From Sulfitobacter sp. CW3 (lineage in GTDB: Bacteria > Pseudomonadota > Alphaproteobacteria > Rhodobacterales > Rhodobacteraceae), in assembly GCF_019392245.1 (NCBI RefSeq), contig NZ_JAHXRL010000006.1, forward strand, positions 62,001 to 126,000: a DNA stretch of 64,000 nt, given 5' to 3'. Position numbers and translations under genes: made by a program. Under the pieces are notes generated by a model. That model was not told the DNA's origin, did not search any database, and saw only the letters and a program-made list of their open reading frames with translations. Below are positions 45,305 to 53,993 of the stretch, one piece after another (the first letter of the stretch is position 1; each line of letters starts with the position of its first letter).

Positions 45305-46132
45305 ATGCAACCGCTTCGTCTCGCCTCCTTTTCCACCGATAACAAAGGGGGCAACCCTGCCGGTGTGGTGATCGCGCCGCAGCATCCCTCGGACCAAGAG
45401 ATGCGCCAGATCGCAGCGGATCTGGGATATTCCGAAACAGCCTTTGCCAGTCCACAAGATGATGCCTGGCGCGTGCGGTATTTCTCCCCCGAGAGCGAAG
45501 TCCCCTTTTGCGGACATGCCACAGTGGCCTTGGGCGCGGCACTTGCTGCCCAGCATGGCAATGGCGTCTACACGCTGGTCCTGAACGAGACGACGATCAC
45601 TGTCGAAGGGTATAGCGAAAACGGTCAGATGCGCGCGGCACTGCAATCCCCCGCAACGCACAGCACTCCCGCAGCACCCGAATTAGCCGCCGCAGCATGC
45701 GCCTTGCTAGGGCTCGGGGCAGATGATCTTGACCCCCGCTTTACCCCCACCTTTGCCGGGGCAGGGGCCACACATCTTATCCTTGCGCTGAACAGCCGCG
45801 ATAGATTGGCCGCGATGTCCTATGATCTGGCAGCCGGGCGCGATCTGATGCGTGAACATGGCCTTGTCACAATCATGTTGGTCTGGGTCGAAAACGATCA
45901 GCTTTTCCACGTGCGCAACGCGTTTGCCTCTGGCGGCGTACTGGAAGACCCCGCAACCGGGGCGGCTGCCGCTGCGTTTTCCGGATACCTACGTGATATC
46001 TCATGGCCGCATGGCGGCAAAATCACCATCATCCAAGGCGAGGACATGGGCGCGAAATCCATCATTACCGCTGAAATCCCCGATGAAAAAGGCGCATCCA
46101 TCCGCGTGTCAGGCGAGGTGCGCCAAATCTAG
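45305..46132 (+). CDS. PhzF-family isomerase/epimerase
   Basis: A 275-residue PhzF-like protein. The fold is a tandem of diaminopimelate-epimerase-like halves. GGNPAGVVI and the catalytic Glu in DLGYSETAFA are visible, with the second-half signature EDPATGAAAAAFSGYL. PhzF proteins isomerise phenazine precursors, but most members outside phenazine clusters have unknown substrates, and no phenazine genes are here. GGGGATCATATT precedes the start within an inverted repeat. Confidence 0.88.
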   Translation: MQPLRLASFSTDNKGGNPAGVVIAPQHPSDQEMRQIAADLGYSETAFASPQDDAWRVRYFSPESEVPFCGHATVALGAALAAQHGNGVYTLVLNETTITVEGYSENGQMRAALQSPATHSTPAAPELAAAACALLGLGADDLDPRFTPTFAGAGATHLILALNSRDRLAAMSYDLAAGRDLMREHGLVTIMLVWVENDQLFHVRNAFASGGVLEDPATGAAAAAFSGYLRDISWPHGGKITIIQGEDMGAKSIITAEIPDEKGASIRVSGEVRQI

Positions 46133-46138
46133 CCGGTT

Positions 46139-46846
46139 TTAGTCGGGGACCAGCTCTGACACCGCCAACATCTCTAACTCGCGCAGCAATTTACGGGTCA
46201 TTGCGGCTTCGTACGCGTCAAAACCCAATGCCGTTTCCACAAAGGCATCCGGCCCCGTGATCACCTCGGCCTTGAAATACGAGGGCAACCCGCCATTTTC
46301 CGGCTGAGGTGGCGCACCGGCAACTGCGCCGATCACCAACGCATTCACGGTAATCCCCCGCGCGCCAATCGCGTCTTTCACATCGCGAGGGCGGGGGCCG
46401 AGGTTCGACATCCCATCGCCGGAGATATCCAAGGTCCGTTTCCAGCAGTCGGGCTGTTGATCCAGATACTGCCCGCCCAAGATCATCGCCGTACCCAAAG
46501 CCGTACCCGGCGACACATCGCGCCGCGCGGTTTGCAGCAAGGTCTCGATAAATCCGTTCAACGTGGCCGCATCCACAATCGCCGTCCAAGGGGCAATCAC
46601 CGCCTGATCTGACGGGCCGCTCCACTCGTACACCATGACGGAAACCGGCACGCCCGGCGCAGACAACAGTGCATCACGCACCGCCACATTATCCAGCGCA
46701 GCCGCCAAGCCGTTGATCTGCAAGCGATACTCCTGCGCATCGACTGACCCCGACACATCCAACCCTAGCGCCAGCGCCTGACGGCACGCCGCATCCGCCA
46801 TCCCGGCAAACCCAAGCGCCAATACACAGGCCAGCACCCTGATCAT
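46139..46846 (-). CDS. Exported DUF1194 VWA-like protein (copy 2)
   Basis: A 235-residue protein with a signal peptide (MIRVLACVLALGFAGMADA). The DUF1194 von Willebrand A-like domain contains the metal-site motif LALGLDVSGSVDAQEYRLQ and the LDISGDGMSNLG segment. It overlaps the start of the following paralog by four bases (ATGA) and is the second of the two in transcription order. About a third of residues visibly align with its neighbour, so they arose by duplication. The role is unknown; exported VWA proteins usually mediate protein interactions. Confidence 0.88.
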   Translation of the reverse strand: MIRVLACVLALGFAGMADAACRQALALGLDVSGSVDAQEYRLQINGLAAALDNVAVRDALLSAPGVPVSVMVYEWSGPSDQAVIAPWTAIVDAATLNGFIETLLQTARRDVSPGTALGTAMILGGQYLDQQPDCWKRTLDISGDGMSNLGPRPRDVKDAIGARGITVNALVIGAVAGAPPQPENGGLPSYFKAEVITGPDAFVETALGFDAYEAAMTRKLLRELEMLAVSELVPD

Positions 46847-47553
46847 CCCGCATCCACCGGCGCGGTCAGCATGCCAATCGCGGGGGGCGTCAGCTCGCGT
46901 TCCAGCTTGATCCGCATGGCCCGCTCGTAATCCTCGAACCCGTTGGCGACGACCAGAAACGCGCCCGGCCCGTGCAACACCTCGGCGCGGTAAAATGCGA
47001 TCAATCCGACCTCGGCCTCGTAGTCGGCAGCGTTCACCACCAACCCGTTCACCGTGACCCCCTCAAACGGAAAGGCAGCATAGGCATGCTGCGGCCCGAA
47101 GCCTTCGTTGTTTTGACCATCGCCCGCCATATCCAGCGTCTTGTATAAACAGCTCGGCGCGCGTTCCAGCAGACCCGCGCCATAGCCCAGCCCGTAACCC
47201 ATCGCCGTGGGGAAATCATTGTGGCTGCGTTTGCTGCGGGCCACCGTTTCGGCTGCGCGCAGCAAATCATCCAGCGTGCCAATCAACGTCCAATCCAAAA
47301 TCAGCTGTTGATTATAGCGGCCCGACCATTCGTAAACCGCCAGCGCCACCGGCAAATCACTGGCGAAAAACGCCCGTGCCACCGCGTCCGACACCAGCGC
47401 TGACGCCATGCCACCGCGTTGCAAACGGTCCTCAGCGGCATCAACAGAACTGGACACGTCCATGGCCAAAACCAACGCCAGCCGACACCCCGCCGCTGCA
47501 ACAGCGACAGGGCAAACCAGCAACGCGGTGGCCAAGGACGCGACCCGGAACAT
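46843..47553 (-). CDS. Exported DUF1194 VWA-like protein (copy 1)
   Basis: A 236-residue protein with a signal peptide (MFRVASLATALLVCPVAVAAA). The VWA-like DUF1194 domain has LVLAMDVSSSVDAAEDRLQR (metal site D-x-S-x-S) and LDMAGDGQNNEGFG. The pair share the same order of motifs: YEWSG, TLDxxGDG and GPxAFxxxxxGFExY. I use ATG 47553 because it begins the signal peptide; 13 upstream codons overlap the gloA gene. It is the first gene of the tandem pair, just after gloA on the same strand. Confidence 0.88.
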   Translation of the reverse strand: MFRVASLATALLVCPVAVAAAGCRLALVLAMDVSSSVDAAEDRLQRGGMASALVSDAVARAFFASDLPVALAVYEWSGRYNQQLILDWTLIGTLDDLLRAAETVARSKRSHNDFPTAMGYGLGYGAGLLERAPSCLYKTLDMAGDGQNNEGFGPQHAYAAFPFEGVTVNGLVVNAADYEAEVGLIAFYRAEVLHGPGAFLVVANGFEDYERAMRIKLERELTPPAIGMLTAPVDAG

Positions 47554-47558
47554 CGTGT

Positions 47559-47993
47559 TTACCAGTGACCGATGTTTTCCATGCTTGTCCAAGGTTCCGC
47601 CGGTTCCAGCGCGTCGCCTTCTTGTAGCAACTCGATCGAGATATTGTCGGGGGACCGGATAAACGCCATGCGCCCGTCACGCGGGGGGCGGTTGATCACG
47701 ATGCCGTTGTCTTGCAGCATTTTGCAGGTGTCATAAATGTTTTCGACCGTATAGGCGAGATGCCCGAAATGGCGGCTGTCATCGGGCAGCGCATCATCGC
47801 CATCCCAGTTATAGGTCAGCTCAAGATCCGCATGGCCATCGTCCTGACCGGGCGCGCATAGATACACCAGCGTAAACCGCCCGCCTTCGTGGTCCATGCG
47901 GCGGCGCTCTTGCAGGCCAAGAAGTTCATAAAAGGCCATGGATTTTTCCAAGTCCTTAACGCGCACCATCGTGTGAAGATATTTGATCGGCAT
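47559..47993 (-). CDS. gloA: Lactoylglutathione lyase (glyoxalase I)
   Basis: A 144-residue VOC-fold enzyme that converts the methylglyoxal-glutathione adduct to S-lactoylglutathione. MPIKYLHTMVRVKDLEKSMA carries the first metal His. LELTYNWD and FGHLAYTVENIYDTC carry the next ligands, and NISIELLQEG the last Glu. Length and motif order are those of bacterial nickel-type GloA. It lies five bases before the DUF1194 pair on the same strand. Confidence 0.92.
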   Translation of the reverse strand: MPIKYLHTMVRVKDLEKSMAFYELLGLQERRRMDHEGGRFTLVYLCAPGQDDGHADLELTYNWDGDDALPDDSRHFGHLAYTVENIYDTCKMLQDNGIVINRPPRDGRMAFIRSPDNISIELLQEGDALEPAEPWTSMENIGHW

Positions 47994-48420
47994 GGGGGTC
48001 CTTCTTTCTGGTCTCTGGCGGACAATGGATCAGGGGTTTTATCCCAATGCGCAGTCCTGGATTTCTTGTCTCAAAACGGGGGGCGTTTGAATGCGCCTTG
48101 CCCGCTTTGATCGTGAATTTAGGGGCAAAGCCGCGCGTGTCAAAACCTACCGTCAAATGCGACGCGAAAACGGTTGGTTTTACGCGGCCCCGGGGGCATC
48201 CTTCCCACAGGGGCGACCCCAAGATCAACACCACATATGGCAGTGCGCGCCCGAACGGCGCTATATTATGGGGTGCAAACAGTGGTGCAGTCGTATAATT
48301 GCCAGTGCAGCACTGCCCAAGGTGTTCACAGCTATTTTAAATGAATGATGGCTCTGGATGTACCTGCGGGGTTCTTTTAGTCTTGGGCAGACGACGATCT
48401 ATACAGCAGGAGGGATGAGT
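47994..48420. other. Gene-free stretch before thyA
   Basis: About 430 bases between gloA and thyA. Frames exist on both strands, but none has a ribosome site or a recognisable protein. The last 70 bases are AT-rich (CACAGCTATTTTAAATGAA) and probably contain the thyA promoter. I see no tRNA, riboswitch or clear repeat here. Confidence 0.55.
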
Positions 48421-49317
48421 ATGCGGCATCCAGAACACCAGTACCTCGACCTTCTTTCACAAGTTCTTGAAAAAGGGGACGAACGTATCGATCGGACGGG
48501 TGTGGGCACGCGGTCGATTTTCGGGGCCATGGTGCGCTTTGATCTGTCTGACGGCACTGTGCCGATCCTGACGACCAAGCGTGTTTATTGGAAAACCGCC
48601 GTAAAAGAGATGCTTTGGTTTCTGACCGGCGGTACCAACATCCAACCCCTGCTGCGTGAAAATGTGCGCATCTGGTCCGACTGGCCGCTGGCCGCCTACC
48701 GCCGCGAGACAGGCCAAGATATCTCGCAACCAGACTTCGAACAACGGATCGTTGAAGACGATGCTTTCGCCGCACGTTGGGGCGAACTGGGCCCAGTATA
48801 TGGCAAACAGTGGCGGCGCTGGCTTGGCTCGGACGGTCGCGAGCATGACCAGATTGCCGATCTGGTAAAGACGCTGCGCGAGAACCCTAGCAGCCGACGC
48901 ATGCTTTTTCACGGCTGGAACGTGGCCGAGCTTGGCTCCATGGCTTTGCCACCGTGTCACATGGTCTATCAGTATCACGTGACCTCTGACGGGCGTCTTA
49001 ACTGCTTGTTATTCCAGCGGTCTGTCGACCTGCTGCTTGGCGCTGCATTCAACTATGTGGGCGCGACCGCGCTGCAACTGATGCTGGCACAACAAGCGGG
49101 CTTGCGCCCCGGCGAACTGGTCTGGGTCGGCGGTGACGTCCATTTGTATCTCAACCATCTTGATCAGGCACGCGAGCAACTCTCGAGGGATCCGCGCCCG
49201 TTGCCGAAAATGAAGCTTTTGCGCCACGCGGACAGCATTGACGACTACCGGTTCGAGGATTTCGAGGTCGAAGGTTACGACCCGCACCCCGCAATCAAGG
49301 CCGACGTCGCGGTATAG
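48421..49317 (+). CDS. thyA: Thymidylate synthase
   Basis: A 298-residue ThyA that methylates dUMP to dTMP with methylene-tetrahydrofolate. The catalytic Cys179 is in LPPCHMVYQYHV. LTTKRVYWKTAVKEMLWFL, YGKQWRRWLG and FNYVGATALQLMLAQQAG are conserved. I chose ATG 48421 because AGGAGG lies seven bases upstream; the ATG six bases earlier is too close to that site. The dihydrofolate produced is recycled by FolA, encoded 218 bases downstream. Confidence 0.96.
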   Translation: MRHPEHQYLDLLSQVLEKGDERIDRTGVGTRSIFGAMVRFDLSDGTVPILTTKRVYWKTAVKEMLWFLTGGTNIQPLLRENVRIWSDWPLAAYRRETGQDISQPDFEQRIVEDDAFAARWGELGPVYGKQWRRWLGSDGREHDQIADLVKTLRENPSSRRMLFHGWNVAELGSMALPPCHMVYQYHVTSDGRLNCLLFQRSVDLLLGAAFNYVGATALQLMLAQQAGLRPGELVWVGGDVHLYLNHLDQAREQLSRDPRPLPKMKLLRHADSIDDYRFEDFEVEGYDPHPAIKADVAV

Positions 49318-49535
49318 GCTTGTGTCCGGCATCTGGCCGCTGCGCTTGGCATCAGAACCCGCAACCCGAAACGCGTAGCCAGAAAACAGTGCCTCGGCAT
49401 TATGTGTCGTGAAAATCCACGTCCCGTTCAGAAAGGATACCAGATGCGTTCTCAGGAGATTTACGGCCTTTACGCCGCACAAAATTGCGCAGGCCATTCC
49501 AAAGCGAAATCGCGCGTAGACGGAGGTGTCGGATC

Positions 49536-50015
49536 ATGATCACGTTGATCGTTGCCAAAGCGTTAAACGGTGCCATCGGGCGTGACGGCACCATTCCGTG
49601 GCAGGTGCCCGAAGACCTGAAATCGTTTCAGCGCGAAACCCTTGGCGGCGCGCTGATCATGGGGCGCAACACATGGGATAGCCTTCCGTTCAGGCCGCTG
49701 CCCAAGCGTTTGAATATTGTGGTATCTTCCCGTCCTGATGCCGCTGATATTGTGGTGCCAACTGTGGCAGATGGCATCGCGCTGGCGTCCGAACAGGGGT
49801 ATGATCGGGTCTATGGCATTGGCGGTGCCGGCATTTACCAAGAGATGCTAGGGCTTGCCGACAGGTTGCTTATTTCCGAAGTCGACGTCGAAATTCCGGA
49901 CGCCGACACGTTTTTCCCGACCTTCGAGCCAGCGAACTGGCGTGCCGTGAACGACCGTGTGCTGCGCGAGACAGAGCCAAGATGCACCGTACGCGAGTAT
50001 TTGCGGGCGAGGTAA
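49536..50015 (+). CDS. folA: Dihydrofolate reductase
   Basis: A 159-residue enzyme that reduces dihydrofolate with NADPH. MITLIVAKALNGAIGRDGTI, PWQVPEDLKSFQRETLGG and LIMGRNTWDSL are the substrate- and cofactor-binding segments. VYGIGGAGIYQEML is the NADPH loop. GGAGGTGTCGGATC precedes the ATG. It regenerates tetrahydrofolate for the upstream thymidylate synthase. The 218-base gap between them holds only short frames that I do not believe are genes. Confidence 0.95.
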   Translation: MITLIVAKALNGAIGRDGTIPWQVPEDLKSFQRETLGGALIMGRNTWDSLPFRPLPKRLNIVVSSRPDAADIVVPTVADGIALASEQGYDRVYGIGGAGIYQEMLGLADRLLISEVDVEIPDADTFFPTFEPANWRAVNDRVLRETEPRCTVREYLRAR

Positions 50016-50032
50016 AACCGCGCGTGAGTTGG

Positions 50033-50060
50033 CACCCACCCTACGTCCGTACGGTGGGGT
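50033..50060. repeat. Imperfect inverted repeat after folA
   Basis: ACCCACCCTACG at 50034-50045 faces CGTACGGTGGGGT at 50048-50060 with small mismatches. The left part, GGCACCCACCCTACG, is a diverged copy of one arm of the 40-bp palindrome at 34141-34180 (TTGCACCCACCCTACG). It begins 18 bases after the folA stop and may act as a terminator hairpin. Confidence 0.6.
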
Positions 50061-50232
50061 AATGATAAATAATCAATTGATAACAGTACCTTAAAGTCAC
50101 CCATGGGTAACCTTGGGGCATGGCAGTCTATGCTTTGCCGATCGGGTTGGTTTGATTGTGGCCTAAAAGGGGTAGACTTGGCGACCGCCACTGGTCAAAA
50201 TTGACCTAAATCGGAAAGAAGGAGAGGGTAAT

Positions 50233-50505
50233 ATGCGTGTTCCAACAGCACTGATCGCCGGACTCGGCATGATGGGGGCGGTCTGCCTACCCGCTCAGGT
50301 CTCAGCCGAAGCCAAGATTTACCCATACCCCTCTAATGTGAATTATTGTCCTGCCGGTCTTCAGCCGGTCACCATGGAGGGTGCTATCAGCTGCGGCACG
50401 CCAAACCAGACCATGACCTATCAGCAGGTCAAGGCGCATCCGGTCAAGCAGAGACGCGGCTGGGCGCGGTATTCCTGCTTTCCGGGCGAAAAAGGCTGCA
50501 GGTAA
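50233..50505 (+). CDS. Small exported protein of unknown function
   Basis: A 90-residue protein with a signal peptide (MRVPTALIAGLGMMGAVCLPAQVSA, cut near residue 25). The mature region of about 65 residues has four cysteines: YCPAGLQPV, AISCGTPNQ and two in YSCFPGEKGC. They could form two disulfides. The C-terminal part is basic (HPVKQRRGWARY). GAAGGAGAGGGTAAT before the ATG is a strong ribosome site. I do not recognise the family. Confidence 0.75.
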   Translation: MRVPTALIAGLGMMGAVCLPAQVSAEAKIYPYPSNVNYCPAGLQPVTMEGAISCGTPNQTMTYQQVKAHPVKQRRGWARYSCFPGEKGCR

Positions 50506-50559
50506 GTACCGCAGCCAAACTTGCGTAAAAGGCCCGATGCTGACAGATCGCCGACTGCC

Positions 50560-50766
50560 TTACAAAAGGCTGAGATCCGTCGCCATTTGACGTCCATCGC
50601 GACCTTCAGACAATTCGAATGAAACTTTCTGATTGTCGGCAAGACCGGTCAAACCCGATCCTTCAACGGCTGAAATGTGCACAAACACATCGTTGCCGCC
50701 GCCCTCTGGTGCGATAAATCCATACCCTTTGGTCGTGTTAAACCATTTAACGGTTCCTGTTGGCAT
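50560..50766 (-). CDS. Cold-shock protein (CspA family)
   Basis: A 68-residue single cold-shock domain. [17 protein letters not shown] contains the RNP1 motif KGYGFI, and [10 protein letters not shown] contains RNP2. It binds single-stranded RNA and DNA and acts as an RNA chaperone. ATG 50766 is chosen because AGGAGG lies upstream and the domain starts at once. Its 5-prime untranslated region extends toward the divergent ArsC-like gene. Confidence 0.95.
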   Translation of the reverse strand: MPTGTVKWFNTTKGYGFIAPEGGGNDVFVHISAVEGSGLTGLADNQKVSFELSEGRDGRQMATDLSLL

Positions 50767-50933
50767 GTCCTTCGGTGCCTCCTGTTGAGTAGTTCGCAGT
50801 GCCGTAGTATTTAGGCGCAACCAAGGTTAATCGGTTGAGCTACATCAAAACATCGTCTGGTTTAGGCAAAAATCAAGAAAATTCCCGGTGTAGTCGTGCT
50901 GCGCGGGTGAAAATCTTAAGGAAACGACAAGAT

Positions 50934-51248
50934 ATGATCATTTATGGGCTGAAAAACTGCGATACCTGCCGCAAGACTGTCAAAGCGTTGCCAGAGGCCC
51001 AATTGGTCGATGTGCGGGCAGAAGGCGTGCCGGATGACGTGATGCAGCGGGCATTCGCGCAATTTGGCGCGGCGCTGTTGAACACGCGGTCGACCACGTG
51101 GCGCGGGTTGGACGCGGATGAACGGGACGCCGATCCGCTGGTGTTGATCGCGCAGCATCCTGCGTTGATGAAGCGGCCGTTGATCGACGACGCCGGCACG
51201 CTTTATCTGGGATGGACCAAACAGGTTCAGGACGCGCTTGCGGTTTAG
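50934..51248 (+). CDS. ArsC/Spx-family reductase
   Basis: A 104-residue thioredoxin-fold protein of the ArsC/YffB branch. MIIYGLKNCDTCRKTVKALP has the redox pair Cys9 and Cys12. TTWRGLDADERDADP and ALMKRPLIDDAGTLYLGW are the conserved later segments (R-P-L/I). Members act as arsenate reductase-like or unknown thiol reductases; no ars genes are nearby. The stop overlaps that of the convergent DoxX-like gene. Confidence 0.85.
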   Translation: MIIYGLKNCDTCRKTVKALPEAQLVDVRAEGVPDDVMQRAFAQFGAALLNTRSTTWRGLDADERDADPLVLIAQHPALMKRPLIDDAGTLYLGWTKQVQDALAV

Positions 51249-51787
51249 CGGCGGCGCATCAGCAATAGTTTATCAAGAGACAGTGGCCCAGCACCTTTGA
51301 CCAAAAGCGTGACCAGCAGCAGCAACCACAGTGCGCGCTGGTCCAGAATTGCGGCATCTGGGATGCGATCAAACCAGCGACCCAAAGCATCATATTGACC
51401 GTGCCCGAAGATGTCGGTCGTCGATTGAAGGGCGACAAACCCGATCATGCCCAAAGCGGCGAAGCGGGTGAACAACCCCGCCACGATCAGCACCGGCAGC
51501 AAGAATTCGGCGGCAATGCCCGCAATAACCACCGCGTGGTGGAACAGGCCAAGGGCCGAGGTGTCATAGCCAGCATTTGCGAAGGCTTGCGGGAGAATCT
51601 GGATGTAGGCACCCGCACTTGGAGTCAGTACGCCGATGGCACCGTCCCCCAATTTGGTCACACCGGAATTCAGAAAATAGACGGCCAAGACCGCCGCAAA
51701 CACCAGCCGTGCAAGTGTTGCCAGAAGCCAATCCTGGCGGAACAGTCGTGCGGCGGCACCGTCGTAGACGTTAAGAATTTGTTGCAT
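51245..51787 (-). CDS. bufD: DoxX-family membrane protein of the bufferin operon
   Basis: A 180-residue protein with about four membrane helices: [76 protein letters not shown]. DoxX proteins are frequent last genes of bufferin operons and are called BufD there. ATG 51787 is preferred because AAGGGG lies six bases upstream. It overlaps bufC by 17 bases, so the two are co-translated. It may help retain, reduce or transport the mature product at the membrane; this is not established. Confidence 0.82.
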   Translation of the reverse strand: MQQILNVYDGAAARLFRQDWLLATLARLVFAAVLAVYFLNSGVTKLGDGAIGVLTPSAGAYIQILPQAFANAGYDTSALGLFHHAVVIAGIAAEFLLPVLIVAGLFTRFAALGMIGFVALQSTTDIFGHGQYDALGRWFDRIPDAAILDQRALWLLLLVTLLVKGAGPLSLDKLLLMRRR

Positions 51788-52538
51788 CTGCGGCCCCTTC
51801 ATTTGCGCAAAAGGCGTTGCTGGCAAAGGCGATGGTTAATGCGGCACCCAAATCAAATTCGGGGGTTTGCACGACCGTTGCATCATGCGCCTGAACCAAG
51901 GTTTTTCCCTGATCGAGATGCTGCAACCAATCGGCGGCACCGGGGGGCAACAGCCTTGGTTCCGGGTCGAATTCGACCCTTGTGATGATCACGTCTTGGG
52001 GCTGCATTTGCGGCTTTGGCGCATCCTTGACCATGTTGAAACGCCAGATATCAAACAGAGGCCAAGAAGAGGTTAATATCCGTGTTGAAGGGGCGCGCGT
52101 GAGCGTCTGTGCCATCATCGCATCCTGCGGCAACTGCTGAAATGCGCCCAGATCAAACGCGGGTGCATCGGCCGCGTGGTAGGATGCCCGCATCGCCAGA
52201 TCAAGCCGCGCGCAATCAGGTAGATAACCGAATTTATCAAGCTGTGGCAGCTGCTTGAGGAATGCGGGGAAGGCGTTTCCGTAATGCATCATCAAGGGCG
52301 ATGTCGGCGGGTGTGCCCGCACATATAGCGGCGCGAGGCTGTCGAAACTTTGCCCGCCCAGTATTTTGCGCACCAAGGGAAATGCGGTTTGCAATGCTGC
52401 GATCAGCGAATGGGTGACGTTGTTGCGGTAGACGTCATAGCGTTTGCCAGCGGCGGAACCATCAGGGCCTTCAAGCCCGTCCGGAACGCAAGCCAAAGGG
52501 TCAAGCAACCCGGCGCGAAAATCATTCTGGTCTGTCAT
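51771..52538 (-). CDS. bufC: Bufferin maturation partner BufC (DUF2063)
   Basis: A 255-residue protein of the HvfC/BufC (DUF2063) family. The N-terminal domain is helical ([39 protein letters not shown]), and [20 protein letters not shown] is the family signature. The C-terminal half is the RRE-like or adaptor region ([14 protein letters not shown]). In characterised systems the partner binds the precursor and works with the DUF692 oxygenase. Its ATG overlaps the bufB stop (ATGA), and its end overlaps bufD. Confidence 0.9.
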   Translation of the reverse strand: MTDQNDFRAGLLDPLACVPDGLEGPDGSAAGKRYDVYRNNVTHSLIAALQTAFPLVRKILGGQSFDSLAPLYVRAHPPTSPLMMHYGNAFPAFLKQLPQLDKFGYLPDCARLDLAMRASYHAADAPAFDLGAFQQLPQDAMMAQTLTRAPSTRILTSSWPLFDIWRFNMVKDAPKPQMQPQDVIITRVEFDPEPRLLPPGAADWLQHLDQGKTLVQAHDATVVQTPEFDLGAALTIAFASNAFCANEGAADATNS

Positions 52539-53383
52539 AGGGCCAGTGCATGGGCGGCGCGCTGTGCCTCGGCCCGCAGGGTGGGCCAATCGGGCACATC
52601 ATTGTCCCATTCGACCAACACCGGTTTGGGGCCGGTCCGCGCAAGTGTATAATCCAGCAAGGCCCAGACAGGATCAACCACCGGCTTGCCATGGCTATCG
52701 ATCAGCAGGGGCGCACCGGCATCATCGGTGTCTTCGTCATGGCCGCCGACATGGATTTCGCCGACATGCGCCAGCGGAAAGGCATCTATATATTGCTGTG
52801 CTGACAGGCCAAGATTGGTGGCCGAGATAAAGACGTTATTGACGTCCAGCAGCAGCCCGCATCCGGTTTTGCGCACCAGTTCGGCCAGAAAATCGGTCTC
52901 GGACAGGGTGGATTCAGCAAAGGCCAGATAGCTGGACGGGTTTTCGAGCAGCATCTGACGGCCAAGGGTGTCTTGGACCTGACCGATGTGGCTGGCGACG
53001 CGGTTCAATGTTGCGTCTGTATAGGGCAGCGGCAGCAGATCGTTCAGGAATTCAGCGCCATGGGTCGACCATGCAAGATGTTCGGAAAAACTGGCAGGCT
53101 GCGCCCAATCACATAGCTTTTTCAAACGGTTAAGGTGATCGCGGTCCAGCGGGGTTTCGCCCCCGATACTTAGGCCCACGCCATGAACAGAGAGAGCAAA
53201 GCGTTTCGACAATGCACGCAGCTGGGCAAGCGGGCGGCCACCATCACCCATATAGTTTTCGGCGTGGATCTCGACCCATTCAACAGGGCCGGGATCATCT
53301 TGTAAGTCACTGAAATGTTGGGGCTTATAGCCAACCCCCGGGCTGGCGGGCAGTCGGTCAAAGCGGCGTTGACTGTCCAGCAT
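52535..53383 (-). CDS. bufB: MNIO-family bufferin maturase BufB (DUF692)
   Basis: A 282-residue TIM-barrel multinuclear non-haem iron oxidative enzyme. Candidate iron ligands are all present: His23, His40 and Glu42 in VEIHAENYM, His67 in SVHGVG, Glu101-His102 in FSEHLAW, Glu147 in LLENPSSYL, Asp180 in LLLDVNNVF, His211 and His215 in [10 protein letters not shown], and Glu258 in LVEWDND. The family oxidises cysteines of a precursor peptide; for bufferins the reported product contains modified central Cys residues that bind copper. It follows the precursor gene by 76 bases and overlaps bufC (ATGA). Confidence 0.94.
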   Translation of the reverse strand: MLDSQRRFDRLPASPGVGYKPQHFSDLQDDPGPVEWVEIHAENYMGDGGRPLAQLRALSKRFALSVHGVGLSIGGETPLDRDHLNRLKKLCDWAQPASFSEHLAWSTHGAEFLNDLLPLPYTDATLNRVASHIGQVQDTLGRQMLLENPSSYLAFAESTLSETDFLAELVRKTGCGLLLDVNNVFISATNLGLSAQQYIDAFPLAHVGEIHVGGHDEDTDDAGAPLLIDSHGKPVVDPVWALLDYTLARTGPKPVLVEWDNDVPDWPTLRAEAQRAAHALAL

Positions 53384-53459
53384 GACGCGCGCTCCCTTTG
53401 GGGGGTTCAAGTGTAAGAAACGCAGGCGGCGATTGCCACCGCCTGCGCCAGATTTAGAC

Positions 53460-53762
53460 TTATGCGGGCAGGTCGCGATCGAGCGCTTCGAGCGAGCCTT
53501 TGCGCGCGGAACCGTCGGCCATTTCAGGCAGTTCCATGGATTCGCACGTGCCTGCGTCAACCAGTTTCCAAGAATTACCTTGGTAATCAGTCACGGAGGA
53601 ACCCGCGCATGTTGTACCCGGACCGGCGGCGCAATCATTGGCACCGGCCAGCGCCACACCATAGCATTTTTCCTTTGCGGCAGCGTCGGCAGGCGTGCTG
53701 TGGGCGGCCATGGCTGCGGCAACGGCACCGGCGACGGCGAATGTTTTCATTGTGTTGGACAT
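53460..53762 (-). CDS. bufA: Bufferin-type copper-binding RiPP precursor BufA (DUF2282)
   Basis: A 100-residue precursor with a signal peptide (about residues 1-28, ending ADAAA-K). The mature region has four cysteines at 33, 44, 52 and 73 in [21 protein letters not shown] and AGTCESM. The pattern K-C-Y-G-V-A-x-A-G-x-N-D-C is diagnostic of the DUF2282/BufA1 family. Bufferins are made in the cytoplasm, modified by BufB/BufC and exported to buffer copper in the periplasm. AGGAGGAATACAAA precedes the ATG. It is the first gene of the operon; the gap before bufB may allow more precursor to be made than enzyme. The C-terminal tail [11 protein letters not shown] is polar. Confidence 0.93.
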   Translation of the reverse strand: MSNTMKTFAVAGAVAAAMAAHSTPADAAAKEKCYGVALAGANDCAAGPGTTCAGSSVTDYQGNSWKLVDAGTCESMELPEMADGSARKGSLEALDRDLPA

Positions 53763-53943
53763 TTTGTATTCCTCCTGATGGTCTGGTTGGTGTTTTGTAT
53801 TCGTATCTTAGTTAAGCCCATGTTGATGCGACAAAGCTATTCACGTCAAAGTGTCTCACATGAACGTCAGGAAAACCGCTGTTTTTTTGTAATATTTGGC
53901 AGAAAAACACCTAAAACGGGTTTTTCGTTGAAACAAACTGTCA

Positions 53944-53975
53944 CATCCGGGCGGGCATGTTTTGCCGCCCGGATG
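53944..53975 (-). terminator. Terminator hairpin after thrS
   Basis: CATCCGGGCGG pairs perfectly with CCGCCCGGATG over a 10-base loop, 19 bases beyond the thrS stop. On the minus strand it is followed by TGACAGTTTGTTTC, a modest T-rich tail. It separates thrS transcription from the bufA promoter region. Confidence 0.75.
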
Positions 53976-53993
53976 GGTTTGTTACAGAAAATT

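Noticed and set aside
47956..48348. Short frames on both strands before thyA
   Set aside because: No ribosome site, signal, domain or plausible composition; the two strands mirror each other.
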